Assembly: GCA_928212115.1 (NCBI GenBank)
Contig: CAKMRJ010001112.1
Span: 402,058,216 to 402,122,215 of the forward strand
Direction of reading: 5' to 3'
Length of the DNA stretch: 64,000 nt
Source: Lactuca virosa
Taxonomy: Eukaryota; Streptophyta; Magnoliopsida; Asterales; Asteraceae
Under the pieces are notes generated by a model that was not told where the DNA came from, searched no databases, and saw nothing but the letters and a program-made list of their open reading frames with translations. Shown here piece by piece: positions 1-11,096 of the stretch (positions are counted from its first letter, which is position 1; every line of letters starts with the position of its first letter). The position numbers and the translations under genes are program-made.

Positions 1-989
1 GATCCAGAGTCTCCTGCAAGCTTGCTCTCCTTCTTGTCGTCATCCTTTTGAGAAGTATTCTTCGCTTCATCTTTCACCTTCTCAGAACTGTAACTTCCCT
101 GCCAGTTTCGGTTCTTATTGACAGGAAATTTCCTTCGAGCAAACTTCTTTGGATTGGTGACCATCATAGCATATTCTTCGCTTGTAAGGTCACACTCAGA
201 CATATCTGCCTCCTCCTCTTCTTCTACAACACTTTTTCCTTTTGAAACAAGGGCCAACGATCCCACACCCGAAACTACCTTCGCCTCCTTGGTTACCACA
301 CTCTAATGGGATTTAAGTATTCCCACAAGTTTCGCTAGTGAGTAAGATTTAAACTGTTCGTGAGCTTTCACTGTTGAAACCACTGCCATCCATTCTGGTC
401 TCAAACCATTCATGAAGGTTACCTTTTGCTCGATCAACTTTCTTTCTATACCATGCTTGATCATCTTGCTTAGGAGATGATTGAAGCGATCGAAGGTTTG
501 TATCAGTTTCTCTTCAGGTTTCTGTTCGAAAACTCCAAATTCTGAGAGCAGCAAGGTTTGAATGGAGTGCTCTAGATCTTCATCGGTTGAGTAAAGTTCT
601 TTCAACCTATCCTAGATTTATTTAGCCGTCGTGCATGAACCAACTAACCGAAAAGTGTCAGATTGCAAAGCGAATCTGATCATTCTCATGGCCTTCACAT
701 TACACAGCAACTTGTCCTTCTCATCCTGCGACATCTTATCTACGTCCGCCACCAGCTTATTATATTCTTTTTGAGTCTTCACAGTCGTGTTCGTTCCAGA
801 GTGAACAAACGGCCCAAGCGTGATAGCTTCCCAGATGACATAACCATTATCTTCAGATCCAACCACGTAATCTTCAAAGTGATGCGCCCATACTTCATAG
901 TCTTGTGTGTAAAGAATGGGAACCCTTGTAGTGGATCCAATGCTGTTAGAGATGTTGATGGGATTAGTTTGAGAATCTTCGTGAGACAT
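1..989 (-). pseudogene. Copia-1 gag, N-terminal part, broken
   Basis: Gag is the capsid-type protein that packages retrotransposon RNA in virus-like particles. The minus-strand frame starts at an ATG at 989 and gives the gag N-terminal region seen in plant copia elements, followed by an acidic and lysine-rich stretch reaching position 1. The CCHC zinc knuckle expected next would lie off the left edge. In-frame stops at 618-620 (TAA), 612-614 (TAG) and 303-305 (TAG) interrupt one frame that is otherwise continuous, so this is a pseudogene and not three genes. The 5' leader between the ATG and the PBS is only about 175 bp. Confidence 0.82.
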
Positions 990-1164
990 GGTGAGCCTTT
1001 CCTTAGAACCTCTAGAATCTGACTTGTAAACTTGATATTAGGGTTTTATCAAACACACGAGTTACTGTCGACAGGAAGAAGACGACTTCTTTATATTCGA
1101 TAAAAGCGGAAACCCTAATGAATTCTTAATACAGAAGGAATGTGTATTGATCACACAGTCTCCT

Positions 1165-1176
1165 GCTCTGATACCA
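1165..1176 (-). promoter_or_regulatory. Copia-1 primer-binding site (tRNA-iMet)
   Basis: The minus strand reads TGGTATCAGAGC, complementary to the 3' end of plant initiator tRNA-Met. It is separated by 2 bp from the LTR edge at 1179, the usual position for priming minus-strand cDNA. Confidence 0.9.
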
Positions 1177-1178
1177 AT

Positions 1179-1486
1179 TGTTAGAACAAAGTTCTAGTAG
1201 GATCGATAGATTCTAAGCAGATAAATAATTAAAGACGTAATTAAGAACAGAGGAATGGCTTTATAGATGTCGAATGATTAAACTTTAACACCTCAGAAGA
1301 GCTCGATTAAGAACTTCGACTGTAGAGGTGTTTAGGGTTACAAAAGCAATATTCACTATAATCACGTTAGTATCTAAGGCATACATGCATGCACTATTTA
1401 TAGCTAAACCCTATAATAATCACGGATGGACAAGCCCAATCTGGATATACAAAATAACCCCATGACGCAACATACAATTCCCAACA
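1179..1486 (-). repeat. Copia-1 5' LTR (308 bp)
   Basis: On the minus strand it begins TGTTGGGAAT and ends GTTCTAACA, giving TG...CA ends. The inner edge is set by the PBS two bases away; the outer edge is set by the return of Gypsy-A gag sequence at 1487. No second LTR is available to compare. Confidence 0.82.
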
Positions 1487-1862
1487 ATATCGAATTCTAG
1501 ATCGAGGAGCCAGCAGGGCCGCAACCGTTGTGGAAAGTACGACAAGATGCACAAGGGGACGTGCAAGGCGTGTAGTTCGGGCTGCTTTAAGTGCGGTCAG
1601 ACTGGTCATGTTAGCAGGGATTGTACTGCTAACACCACCAACACTGCAACATCTGATCTGATTTGCTTCCAGTACAATCAGAGGGGCAACAAGAGGTCCC
1701 AGTGTCTGAGTTTAGCAGCAGCAGGACAGGTGGCAACACCTGCTCCTGCTACATTGAGGATTACCGATGGCCGTCAGAGCCGGACAGAGGCGCCGGTGGC
1801 GAAGAGCAGAGCCTTCCATCTGACAGCAGAGGAGGTACGTACAGCTCCCGATGTTGTGACGG
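1487..1862 (+). pseudogene. Gypsy-A gag, C-terminal fragment with CCHC knuckles
   Basis: This is the nucleocapsid end of Gag, cut at 1487 by the Copia-1 insertion. It shows one intact CX2CX4HX4C knuckle (CFKCGQTGHVSRDC) and a degenerate one (CFQYNQRGNKRSQC) in which the second Cys is Tyr and His is Asn. The same order occurs in Gypsy-B gag. The frame is open to the proposed splice donor at 1863; without splicing it ends at the TAG formed by the last three intron bases. Confidence 0.8.
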
Positions 1863-1930
1863 GTATGTATTTTCTCCTTATCCCTTTATTTCTATTGATT
1901 TGTCGCTTATGTTTATGTGTTTCATTATAG
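1863..1930 (+). other. Candidate 68-nt GT-AG intron between gag and protease (Gypsy-A)
   Basis: The segment begins GTATGT and ends in a T-rich stretch plus ATTATAG. Upstream gag and downstream protease are in different frames, and removing exactly 68 nt brings them into one frame at the codons for Thr-Gly-Ser-Phe. Gypsy-B has a 72-nt candidate at the same codon giving the same junction. Exons align well between the copies while the intron sequences do not. Splicing itself is inferred. Confidence 0.72.
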
Positions 1931-3944
1931 GATCGTTCTTAGTGAACGGTATATCGGCTCTGGTATTATTCGATTCGGGCGCTACTCGATCTTTTGTATT
2001 GCTTGCGCTTAGCAAGCGATTTGTTGGAGCTCCATGGGAGCTGGACTGTCTGCTTGATGTACATATAGCGGATGATAGGACCGTTCGGGTTGCAAAGGTT
2101 CATCGAGGATGTACATTGCAGTTGTTTGATGAGCAGTATTATGTGGATTTGTCCCCCATTCCCAAGCGAGAGAATAAGGTTATCGTGGGTATGGACTGGT
2201 TGAGCCCCAATGGGGCAGTGATCGACTGCGAGCAGCAGCTAGTGCGAGTTTGGACCCCAAGTGGGGGAGGGTTAGTGATTTAGGGCGAGAGGCCGCAATG
2301 TGGACTGACCTTGTGTTCAACAGCGAGGGCTAGACGCTACCTTCAACAAGGTTTCGCAGGTTATGTCACCTATGTTATGGATACTGGGATAAGGGTAAGG
2401 TGACCGTGCACGATGTACCGATCGTTTGAGAGTATCCGGACGTGTTCCCGGAGGACTTGCCTGGGGTACCTCCAAAGAGATAGGTGAAGTTTAGGATTGA
2501 CCTAGTTCCGGGTGCGGCTCCGATAGCCAAGGAATCATATCGGTTGGCTCCTCCTGAGATGCAGGAGTTGTCTACACAGCTGCAGGAGCTGTTAGATAAG
2601 GGATTTATCAGGTCGAGTAGTTCGCCATGGGGAGCCCCGATTCTGTTTTTGAAGAAGAAGGACGTGTCACATCGGATGTGTATAGATTACCGGGAGTTGA
2701 ATAAGCTAACGGTGAAGAACCGTTATTCCCTACCGAGGATTGATGACTTATTTGACCAGTTTCAGGGTGCATCTTGGTTCTCCAAGATTGACCTGCGATC
2801 AGGTTATCACCAAATGCGAGTCAGGGACGATGATGTGCAGAAGACAACCTTTCGGACTTGCTATGGTCATTACGAGTTCATGGGTGATGCCGTTTGGGCT
2901 CACCAATGCTCCTGCCGCGTTCATGGACCTCATGAACGACGTATGTAGACCGATGTTGGACCGGTCTGTGATAGTGTTCATCGATGATATCTTGGTGTAT
3001 TCCAAGACTAAAGATTAGCACGAGGAGCACCTGAGGGAGGTGCTGGAGACATTGAGGAGGGAGAGAATTTTCACGGAGTTCTCCAAATGTGAGTTCTTGT
3101 TGCACGAGGTGCAGTTTCTGGGGCACCTTGTCAACCAGAAGGGTATTCTAGTCTATCCGACCAAGGTAGAGGCCATGATGCAGTGGGAGATTCCGAGGTT
3201 TCCAACCGAGATTCAGAGCTTTCTTGGTTTGGCAGGTTATTACTGGAGATTCATCCAGGACTTCTCCAAGATTGCTGTTCCGTTGACCCGACTGACTAAG
3301 AAGTCGGTGACATTTCACCGGGGGCCTGAGCAACAGGCGACGTTTGAGACTTTGAGACAAAAGTTATGCGAGGCACCGATATTGACCCTGCCAGAGGGCG
3401 TTGAGGATTTTGTGGTGTATTATGACGCGTTTATCACGGGTTTAGGCGCAATGTTGATGCAGAGAGGGCGCGTCATCGCTTACGCCTCGAGGCAGTTAAG
3501 AGCTCATGAGGCGAATTATCCGACGCACGATTTGGAGTTGGGGGAGGTTGTTTTTGCCCTCAAGATGTGGCGACATTACCCCTATGGGGTTCGTTGTACC
3601 ACTTACACGGACCACAAGAGCCTGAGGTATTTGATGGACAAGCCAAATCTGAACATGAGGCAACGACGTTGGTTGGACGTGGTGAAGGACTACGACTGTG
3701 AGATCCTTTATCACTCGAGGAAGGCCAATGTGGTGGCCGATGCTCTTAGCCGCAAGGCGGCTGAAACACCGATTCGGGATATATGCTTGAGGATGACAGT
3801 GATTACTCGATTGCTGGAGCAGTTCCGAGAAGCACAGGTAGAGAGGGTATGAAGGAAGAGCACCGAAAGAGTAAGCGCATTGTGGGTCAGGTGGCTTCCT
3901 TTGATTATGATAGTCGTGGGTTATTGACCCTGCATAGGAGGGTC
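1931..3944 (+). pseudogene. Gypsy-A pol: protease, reverse transcriptase, RNase H (broken)
   Basis: Protease has the DSGA active site near 1975. RT follows (about 2484-3140), with the FIDDILVYS catalytic motif near 2980. RNase H follows with YYDAF, the TDHKS region near 3615, and ALSRK near 3745. Lesions seen: TAG at 2281-2283, a one-base loss near 2390, TGA near 2428, TAG near 2480, an extra G in the run at about 2883-2886, TAG at 3016-3018, and a frameshift near 3845 just before the Copia-2 insertion. Most nonsense codons are C-to-T type changes of CAG or CGA. It cannot encode active enzymes. Confidence 0.85.
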
Positions 3945-3949
3945 TAGGT

Positions 3950-4703
3950 TGTTGGGTTTTGAGCATTCTAACACTTCCTAAGTGTACATGCAACCCTATT
4001 AAACCTTGGATCTATGTTTGTCTAAGATACATGCAAAATATTATTTTCCAAGGTTTATAACCTATCTAGCATGGCATGGGGTACTTTTAACCATAAAAGA
4101 ACTAGATGAATTACATACCTTTTGTTGATTGTTGATTACTTGGAGTTTGAGAGCCAAGCACCAATAATGTGAATGCCTCAAATGGAAATCACAAATCACC
4201 ACAAACTTGGAAAATGTATGAGAGAGTATACTAACTCTTGATTTTGGCCACCACACTTACACACACATTAGTGTCTTTTTCATGCAACATAAGCTTATTT
4301 ATATAGTGTACATGGTTAGGGTGAAACCCTAATAACCCATGTCTTTTCCTCTTCCAAGGATCCATGGGTAAAAGCTCCATGGATCATCCATGGACTTCCA
4401 TATAAGCTTAGCCCATTCCAAATGAGTGTTAGCCCACACTATATAAATATAATAGCCCATGATTTAATTAGTCTTCCTTTTAATCACTAAATTAATTCAT
4501 AATTAATTCAAGATTAAAACTAATTAAGTAACATGACTTTATATTAATATATTATAACTTATAATATATTAATAAATCGTAAGTATACAACTCTCATAAA
4601 ATTATCCATAACTAGTTCGGGTGAAGTGCAACCCAAATGGACCATGCCGGGTCGGGTCAAGTATATACCAAATAAGTTATGGACTTAGACACCTTATCCA
4701 ACA
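3950..4703 (-). repeat. Copia-2 3' LTR
   Basis: It is bounded by TGTTGGG and CCAACA, and matches 11097-11850 over its whole 754 bp. A minus-strand TATA-like box (TATATAAA) lies at 4298-4305. Three TCCATGG-type palindromes cluster at about 4358-4395, upstream of that box in the sense direction. Confidence 0.95.
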
Positions 4704-4715
4704 GACTCCCACTTG
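4704..4715 (-). promoter_or_regulatory. Copia-2 polypurine tract
   Basis: The minus strand reads AAGTGGGAGTC directly against the 3' LTR, the position where plus-strand cDNA is primed. Confidence 0.8.
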
Positions 4716-5541
4716 GATAAGTCTAATAACTGTATTTGCCTATATTACTTCAGGAACCAACCGGCAATCGTAGCTCTCGAAAACTCTTGTGAACTATGAA
4801 GCGCCATTTTAGATAAGTGATCATATAATCCTCTGCTCTCATGATATCAGCCGGACAAATACATGGAACAATGTCTTACTTATTGTCTAGCAGTTGTTTC
4901 TCGATTTCCAATTTGTTTGACAAAGAACTTAACTGAACACATCAATTTAGTTCTGACCGGGCCCGGTACATGGGTCAACACAAAATCATCGAGGGGCCCA
5001 GATATCGCTTCTATTTCTAGAAGGAACAGATAAACTTCGACTCATATGCTTGTTCTACTACTTGTTGAATTGTACACAAAAGCACGTTTTATAACATCAA
5101 GTTACTGATGCGTTTACGTGCAATCAATGCACAACCAACTCATAGGTAACAACTCATATCTCTAGGTTTGAAGACTTATATGATATTATCGTCTCACGAT
5201 CACTCGAGATAAATTCCATGAAGTGATACAAGTGAGCGTGGGTTTATTCCAATACTCATAACTTATGAGTACTCATGAATGTTGTAGCAACCATTGCTAT
5301 GGCTAAACACCTTTAGTCATCTACAATCCCAATTCATGACAGTCTTGATTCATACCTACTTCCGACATATGACCGACTGTGGAGAGTTTGAATAAATTGA
5401 TTATTCTGGAAGTCAAAACATGCAAAACTGAAACAATAGTAAATAATTGACAATAATAGCAACACTTTACTCATAAATAAATCACAAATTTTATTCATCA
5501 TCAAACGTCGATTACATTTTACAAGTTTCAGAAAAGGCTAT
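4716..5541 (-). other. Copia-2 3' noncoding region
   Basis: About 830 bp lie between the end of the RNase H frame (5542) and the PPT. I see no open frame and no recognisable domain here. It is AT-rich and specific to this element. Confidence 0.6.
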
Positions 5542-8500
5542 CTAATCTGTAAAACTAATATCGTCCCTCAGCCCGATGCGCCTCGCATGCTGCAAATGCT
5601 TCACCCTCGGCAGTCCCTTCGTAAGGGGATCCGCAGGGTTCTCATCTGACGATACCCTCTTTGCCACGAGGAGTCCCTCTTCTATATTGTGTCTTATGAA
5701 GTGATATTTTCTGTCAATGTGTCGGGATCTGCCATGATCTCTTGGTTCCTTGGCTAAGGCAACCGCACTATTGCTGTCACAGAAAATCTCCATAGGCTCC
5801 TTAATAGCTGGTACAACTCCAAGGTCTCCGATGAAGTTCCTCAGCCATATCGCCTCCTTTGCCGCTTCACTCGCTGCTATGTACTCTGATTCACAAGTCG
5901 AATCAGCTACAGTCTCCTGTTTGGAACTCTTCTAAGTGATTGCCACTCCATTTAAGGTAAAGACCCAGCCCGACTGAGAGCGGAAGTTATCCCTATCAGT
6001 CTGAAAGCTAGCATCACTATACCCTACTACTCTCAAGTCATCACTCCCACCAAGAGTAAGGATCCAATCCTTAGTCCTCCGCAGGTACTTGAGAATATTC
6101 TTTACCGCAGTCCAATAAGCCTTGCCAGGGTTCCCCTGATATCTGCTGACCATGCTTAAAGCGAAGGCCACATCAGGACGAGTACAAGTCATAGCATACA
6201 TGATCGAACCAACAGCGGAAGCATAAGGTAATCGACTCATCTCAGCTATCTCATCTTCCGTACTCGGCCTCTGAGCCTTGCTCAGTTTGGCATTGCTTTG
6301 GATCGGTAATTCTCCTTTCTTGGAATTCTGCATGTTGAACCTTTTCAACACCTTATCCAAGTAGATACTCTGACTAAGTCCAATTAGTCTTTTACTCCTT
6401 TCTCTTAATATCCTTATCCCGAGGATATAGGTAGCTTCTCCAAGGCCCTTCATAGCAAAGCACTTCCCAAGCCAGGACTTAACCTCCTGCAAGGTTGGGA
6501 TGTCATTTCCTATGAGTAGTATGTCATCCACATACAGTACCAAAAAACTAACTATACTCCCACTATCTCTGACATACACGCAGGACTCATCTTCACTTCT
6601 TGAGAAACCAAACTCTTTGACCTTCTCATCGAAACAAAGATTCCAACTTCGAGATGCTTGTTTCAATCCATAAATGGATTTCTCAAGCTTGCACACTCTA
6701 TTGGGGTACTCTGCACTGATAAAACCTTCTGGCTGATTCATGTAAACATCCTCAGCCAACTTTCCGTTAAGGAAAGCGGTTTTGACATCCATTTGCCATA
6801 TTTCATAATCATGAAATGCAGCAATGGCTAGCATAACCCTAATAGACTTAATCTTTGCTACTGGTGAAAAGGTTTCATCATAATCAATACCCTGAGTCTG
6901 AGTAAACCCCTTCGCAACCAGTCGAGCCTTATAAGTGTGCACCTTCCCATCCATGTCGGTCTTCTTCTTGAAGATCCATTTGCACCCGACTGTCTTACGG
7001 CCTGGTACATTGTCAACCAAGTTCCAAACTTGATTGTCATACATGGACTGTATCTCACTGTCCATAGCCTCCTTCCATTTAGCAGACTCTGGGCCTGCCA
7101 TGGCTTCCTTAACACTGTTAGGTTCATCCAGATTTACCAGTGTACTGTCACTGATAAATGTATCACCTTCCGTAGTAATATGAAATCCATAATAAAACTC
7201 AGGTGTGTACCTAACCCTTGTGGAACGCCTCGGAAGTATAGACTCGTCAGCTGTATCAACAGGAATTTCCTCCTCAAGTTGATTGCTAGTGTCTGAGGTT
7301 CCTTCACCAATTGAGTCTTGAATTTCTTCAAGGTCAATTTGCCTCCCACTGTCTCCTTGGCTTATAAATTCTCTCTCTCGAAAGACCCCTCTCCTAGCCA
7401 CAAAGACCACATTCTCACTGGGTCTGTAGAAGAGGTAACCAAAGGATTTTTGGGGGGTAGCCGATGAAAATACAACTTTCACTTCGAGGTTCGAGCTTGT
7501 CATGAGTCTCGCGCGTCACGAAAGCCTCGCAACCCCAAATCTTGATGTGGTCCAAATTGGGAACTTTCCTAGTCCACATCTCATGAGGTGTTTTGGCAAC
7601 CTTCTTTGTAGGGACTAGATTAAGGATGTGGGCGGCAGTCTCTAAGGCATACCCTCAAAAAGAGATTGGTAGCGAAGCTCGACTCATCATAGAGCGAACC
7701 ATGTCCAACAAAGTTCGATTGCGCCTCTCAGCTACACCATTCAGCTGTGGTGTCCTGGGAGGTGTCAATTGTGAGACAATCCCACACTCCTTAAGATAGT
7801 CGAGGAACTCAGTACTAAGATACTCACCACCTCGATCGGATCGAAGCATCTTAATGTTCCTGCCCAATTGATTTTCTACTTCCTGTTTAAACTCTTTAAA
7901 CCTTTCAAAAGTTTCTGACTTATGTTTGATTAAGTAGACATAACCATATCTACTAAAATCATCAATAAAAGTCACATAATAGCGATTAGCATCCCTTGTG
8001 GCGGTTTTGAATGGTCCACATACATCAGTATGTATAAGGTCCAACAAACCCTCACCCCTTGCACAAGTACCAGTGAAGGGTGATTTTGTCATTTTCCCAA
8101 GTAGACAAGACTCACAACTATCATCCGACTTGAGGTCGAACGACTCCAAAACTCCATCCTTTTGGAGCTGGCCTATGCGTTTCTTGCTTACATGTCCAAG
8201 ACGACAATGCCACAAAGATGCTTTATCCAAGCTAGTAGAAGAATCAATACACAATACATTATTTCCTAAATTATCTACAATCGATACAGCTTCATACACA
8301 CCATTACAAGGTAATGCTTTAAAATAAAGAATATTATTAAAGAAAGCATTAATACTACCAACTTCATTATCAAAAGAAAAGGTAAAACCTTGTTTGTACA
8401 AAGCATGAAAGGAAATAATATTCCTCGCCATTTCAGACGAGTACACACATTTATTCAAATCTAACTTTAACCCACTATCTAGCAACAAAGTATAAACTCC

Positions 8501-8584
8501 AATCTTGGAAACAGGTGCAACCTTCTTGTTCCCCATGATTAAGTTTATCTTTCCGTGCTCCACATCCTCACTTCTTCTTAGGCC
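5542..8584 (-). pseudogene. Copia-2 pol: integrase, RT, RNase H (three breaks)
   Basis: The order is typical of Ty1/copia: the pol frame follows gag/protease, then the integrase HHCC finger (near 8205-8085), integrase core with D-D-E residues (near 8015-7725), RT (about 7080-6300) with YVDDILL near 6530, and RNase H to 5542. Breaks: TGA at 7655-7657 replacing Trp in integrase; one extra C in the C6 run at about 7452-7457, shifting frame; TAG at 5932-5934 replacing Trp in RNase H. A fourth stop separates it from gag at 8585. Each segment is otherwise open, so the element decayed little apart from these points. Confidence 0.9.
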
Positions 8585-9592
8585 CTACAAGTCACAACAG
8601 ATGTGAATACCACAACCTGTATCAAGAACCCAAGAATTAGAATATGGTGAGTTATTAGACAATATAGTGTAAATACCTGCATGGGATGGTTTCACTTTCC
8701 CATCCTTGACATCTTGCAAGTACTTTGGGCAGTTTCGCTTCCAGTGCCCCTTATTTTGACAGTAGAAGCATTCAGCATCCTTAGAGATGGCAGAAGGAGT
8801 GATAGAACCACCTTTGGTTCCAGATGAGGAGCCTTCAAGGGACTTTCCCTTGGTACCCTTCGAAGGATGCTTCCTCTTTTTCCCTTTGCCTTGCCCGATA
8901 GCCAAAACAGGGGTAGTAGTAGGAGTAGGAGTAGCAACCGACTTACTCTTAAGACCACTTTCGGCAGTCTTCAGAAGTCCTTGAAGCTTACTGAGTGTGA
9001 CTTCCTCCTTGTTCATGTGGTATGTCATACGAAATTGATCATAACACGATGGCAAGGAGTGCAAAATGATATCAATTGCCAACTCCTCAGGGAAGTTCAC
9101 ATTCAGTTTCATTAGCCGGTCCACATACCTTTGCATTTTTTGCATGTGGCTCGTGATTGGTTCGCTATCCTTCATACGGGTAGTGATCATGGAGGAGATT
9201 ATTTCATACCGCTCTTGACGAGCACTCTGATGGTACCTTTCCATCAGATCCTGATGCATCTCAAAAGGGTAATAGTCCTCATAGGACTTTTGGAGTTCAG
9301 CTGTCATGGTGGCCATCATGATGCATGCCACCTTGGTGGCATCTCTTTCATGTGCCTGATACTCACCGACCTCCTCAGGAGTAGCAGTGGACTCATCAAG
9401 CTCTTTTAGCTCCTTATCGAGGACATATTCCTTATCCTCGTAACGAGTAACCATCCTGATGTTCCGGATCCAATCCATGAAGTTGGAACCATCAAAGATG
9501 ACCCTCCCACAAAGGTTCATGAGGGAAAAGGAGCCAGTAGGGTTAGAGCCCGAAGCTTTGTTGTCGGAAGACATCTGAAAAGAAGAAAACAA
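8585..9592 (-). CDS. Copia-2 Gag with start of protease
   Basis: The frame is open from 9592; the more likely start is the second Met at 9574, giving about 329 aa. It has a gag N-terminal domain, a helical capsid region, a basic linker rich in Lys, Ser and Pro, and one CCHC knuckle (CFYCQNKGHWKRNC) near 8770-8730. The frame then runs into protease, keeping the DTG active-site triplet near 8620. It stops at TAG (8585-8587), where the following frame is continuous with pol, so CAG-to-TAG is the likely change. Gag alone could still be made and packaged if transcribed; that is inference. Confidence 0.85.
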   Translation of the reverse strand: MFSSFQMSSDNKASGSNPTGSFSLMNLCGRVIFDGSNFMDWIRNIRMVTRYEDKEYVLDKELKELDESTATPEEVGEYQAHERDATKVACIMMATMTAELQKSYEDYYPFEMHQDLMERYHQSARQERYEIISSMITTRMKDSEPITSHMQKMQRYVDRLMKLNVNFPEELAIDIILHSLPSCYDQFRMTYHMNKEEVTLSKLQGLLKTAESGLKSKSVATPTPTTTPVLAIGQGKGKKRKHPSKGTKGKSLEGSSSGTKGGSITPSAISKDAECFYCQNKGHWKRNCPKYLQDVKDGKVKPSHAGIYTILSNNSPYSNSWVLDTGCGIHICCDL

Positions 9593-11083
9593 GTTTAGAT
9601 TAGATATATCGAATCCTTAATAATACACCCAAATGTAATATTAAGGCTAGGATCCAACACAATATATTATAACTTAGAAGAGGGATGCCGTAATCTAAGC
9701 TATAATATATTTGAAGGTAGGTGAATGACGATTCACCAATTTCCACCATGAAAACGAAATGAATTATTAGGTTTAATTGGTTTTGAAATTCCTAGATTCC
9801 TTTGAGATTCATTGAACTTTTCAATGGCATGTTTCAATCTCGATTGTGCCCTTCAAGTTTTGTGACTGGGATGCCGAGGATCACAAAACAAGGTGTGAAT
9901 AACCATGCAAATTCACTTGGTACCCTTAATATTATCACCTAATCAATGTGCCGGTTAACCACACACGCTCCACCGATCTATGATAAACATTAAGTCACCC
10001 TTCGTGATCCTTACTAGTCCAAGTTAGTGTGCCGGTTAACCACACACGCTCCACCAACGACTTGGTAAGGTACAAAGTGTGAATTTCATGGGTTAGCACC
10101 ATATTCACATTTTCCTAAAGTAACTAAGATTGGGAATTTATAAAAGGTTTAGTTACTTTATAATATTCATCATACTTTTAATGAGAATTTATAAGTCCTT
10201 GTCCTACCCGTTCGGCTAACGACCCTCCACCAGTCAAGCAAGCGGTGGGTGAGAGTGGACACCCATTAAGTTGCCATTTTATAGGCAACAACCTTATACC
10301 CACCTTATAGACTGGCTTCGTGAATGAGGCGTACTAGCGGTAAGACGACTTTGATCTTATACATATATATAATAATTAACCATTAATGTTATAAATAGTA
10401 TAAGGGTTGAATTTTAACTTTTAAAACTCTAAGGGTTTGGAATTAAAGTATATTAAAGTGTGTGTAACTTTACAAATTCCAAAACTTGAGGACAAGTTTT
10501 GAAACTATTCAAAACTTTTCATTTCATAACTTATGAATTAAAGGTTCATAAAAATGAAGACTCTTCATTTCCATGTAACTTATGTGTTTTAAGTGTGTGT
10601 TTAAAAGAAGTGACCTTTGGATATCCATAACTTGAGGACAAATTATGGACTCCATTAAAACACATAAATGATCAAGAATTAATCCTAAACAATTCAGCAA
10701 ATAATTCCTATCATCTTCTAAATTCATAAGAACATGAACATGATCATCAAAGTTTCAAGAATTATATGAACACATACAAAGCATGAAATTTTGATATAAG
10801 CTATTGTAAATGGATTAGAACAACCATTACACCAACTAAAACAAGTTTTAAAACACCAAAACAGTTTAGGGTAATGTTTCTAGTCCATTTCCAGCAGCAA
10901 AAGTCGAAAATCTGCATTCTGAGGCTCCTACTCGCCGAGTGCATGAACCTACTCGCCGAGTAGGATGAGTTTACACATGAACTCGGCGAGTCCCCCCATG
11001 GACTCGGCGAGTTCATCAGGCAAACAACAAAAAATTCGACCTTTTTCACTATTTTGCATCAAGTATCAAACAAACAAGCCTAG
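9593..11083 (-). other. Copia-2 5' leader
   Basis: This is 1.5 kb between PBS and gag, long for a copia element, with no supported frame. It contains a 27-bp direct repeat at 9948-9974 and 10029-10055, built around the palindrome GGTTAACC, and the inverted-repeat cluster at 10930-11012. Confidence 0.7.
10930..11012. repeat. Cluster of four ACTCG-N-CGAGT inverted repeats (Copia-2 leader)
   Basis: Exact copies lie at 10930-10940, 10951-10961, 10981-10991 and 11002-11012. Each has 5-bp arms around one central base; flanking bases extend some arms. The same motif is abundant in the LTRs of Gypsy-A and Gypsy-B, which belong to another superfamily. Confidence 0.92.
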
Positions 11084-11095
11084 GCTCTGATACCA
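11084..11095 (-). promoter_or_regulatory. Copia-2 primer-binding site (tRNA-iMet)
   Basis: The minus strand reads TGGTATCAGAGC, one base from the 5' LTR edge at 11097. It fixes the element orientation. Confidence 0.93.
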
Positions 11096-11096
11096 C

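Larger units (their letters stand above)
1..1486 (-). mobile_element. Copia-1: 5' end of a Ty1/copia retrotransposon (truncated by window edge)
   Basis: Read on the minus strand, this is a 5' LTR (1179-1486), a primer-binding site and a decayed gag that runs off the left edge. The order LTR, PBS, gag fixes the orientation. It is inserted in the gag of Gypsy-A, whose reading frame resumes at 1487. The left flank and the second copy of any target duplication are outside the window; the candidate right copy is ATATC at 1487-1491. Confidence 0.88.
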
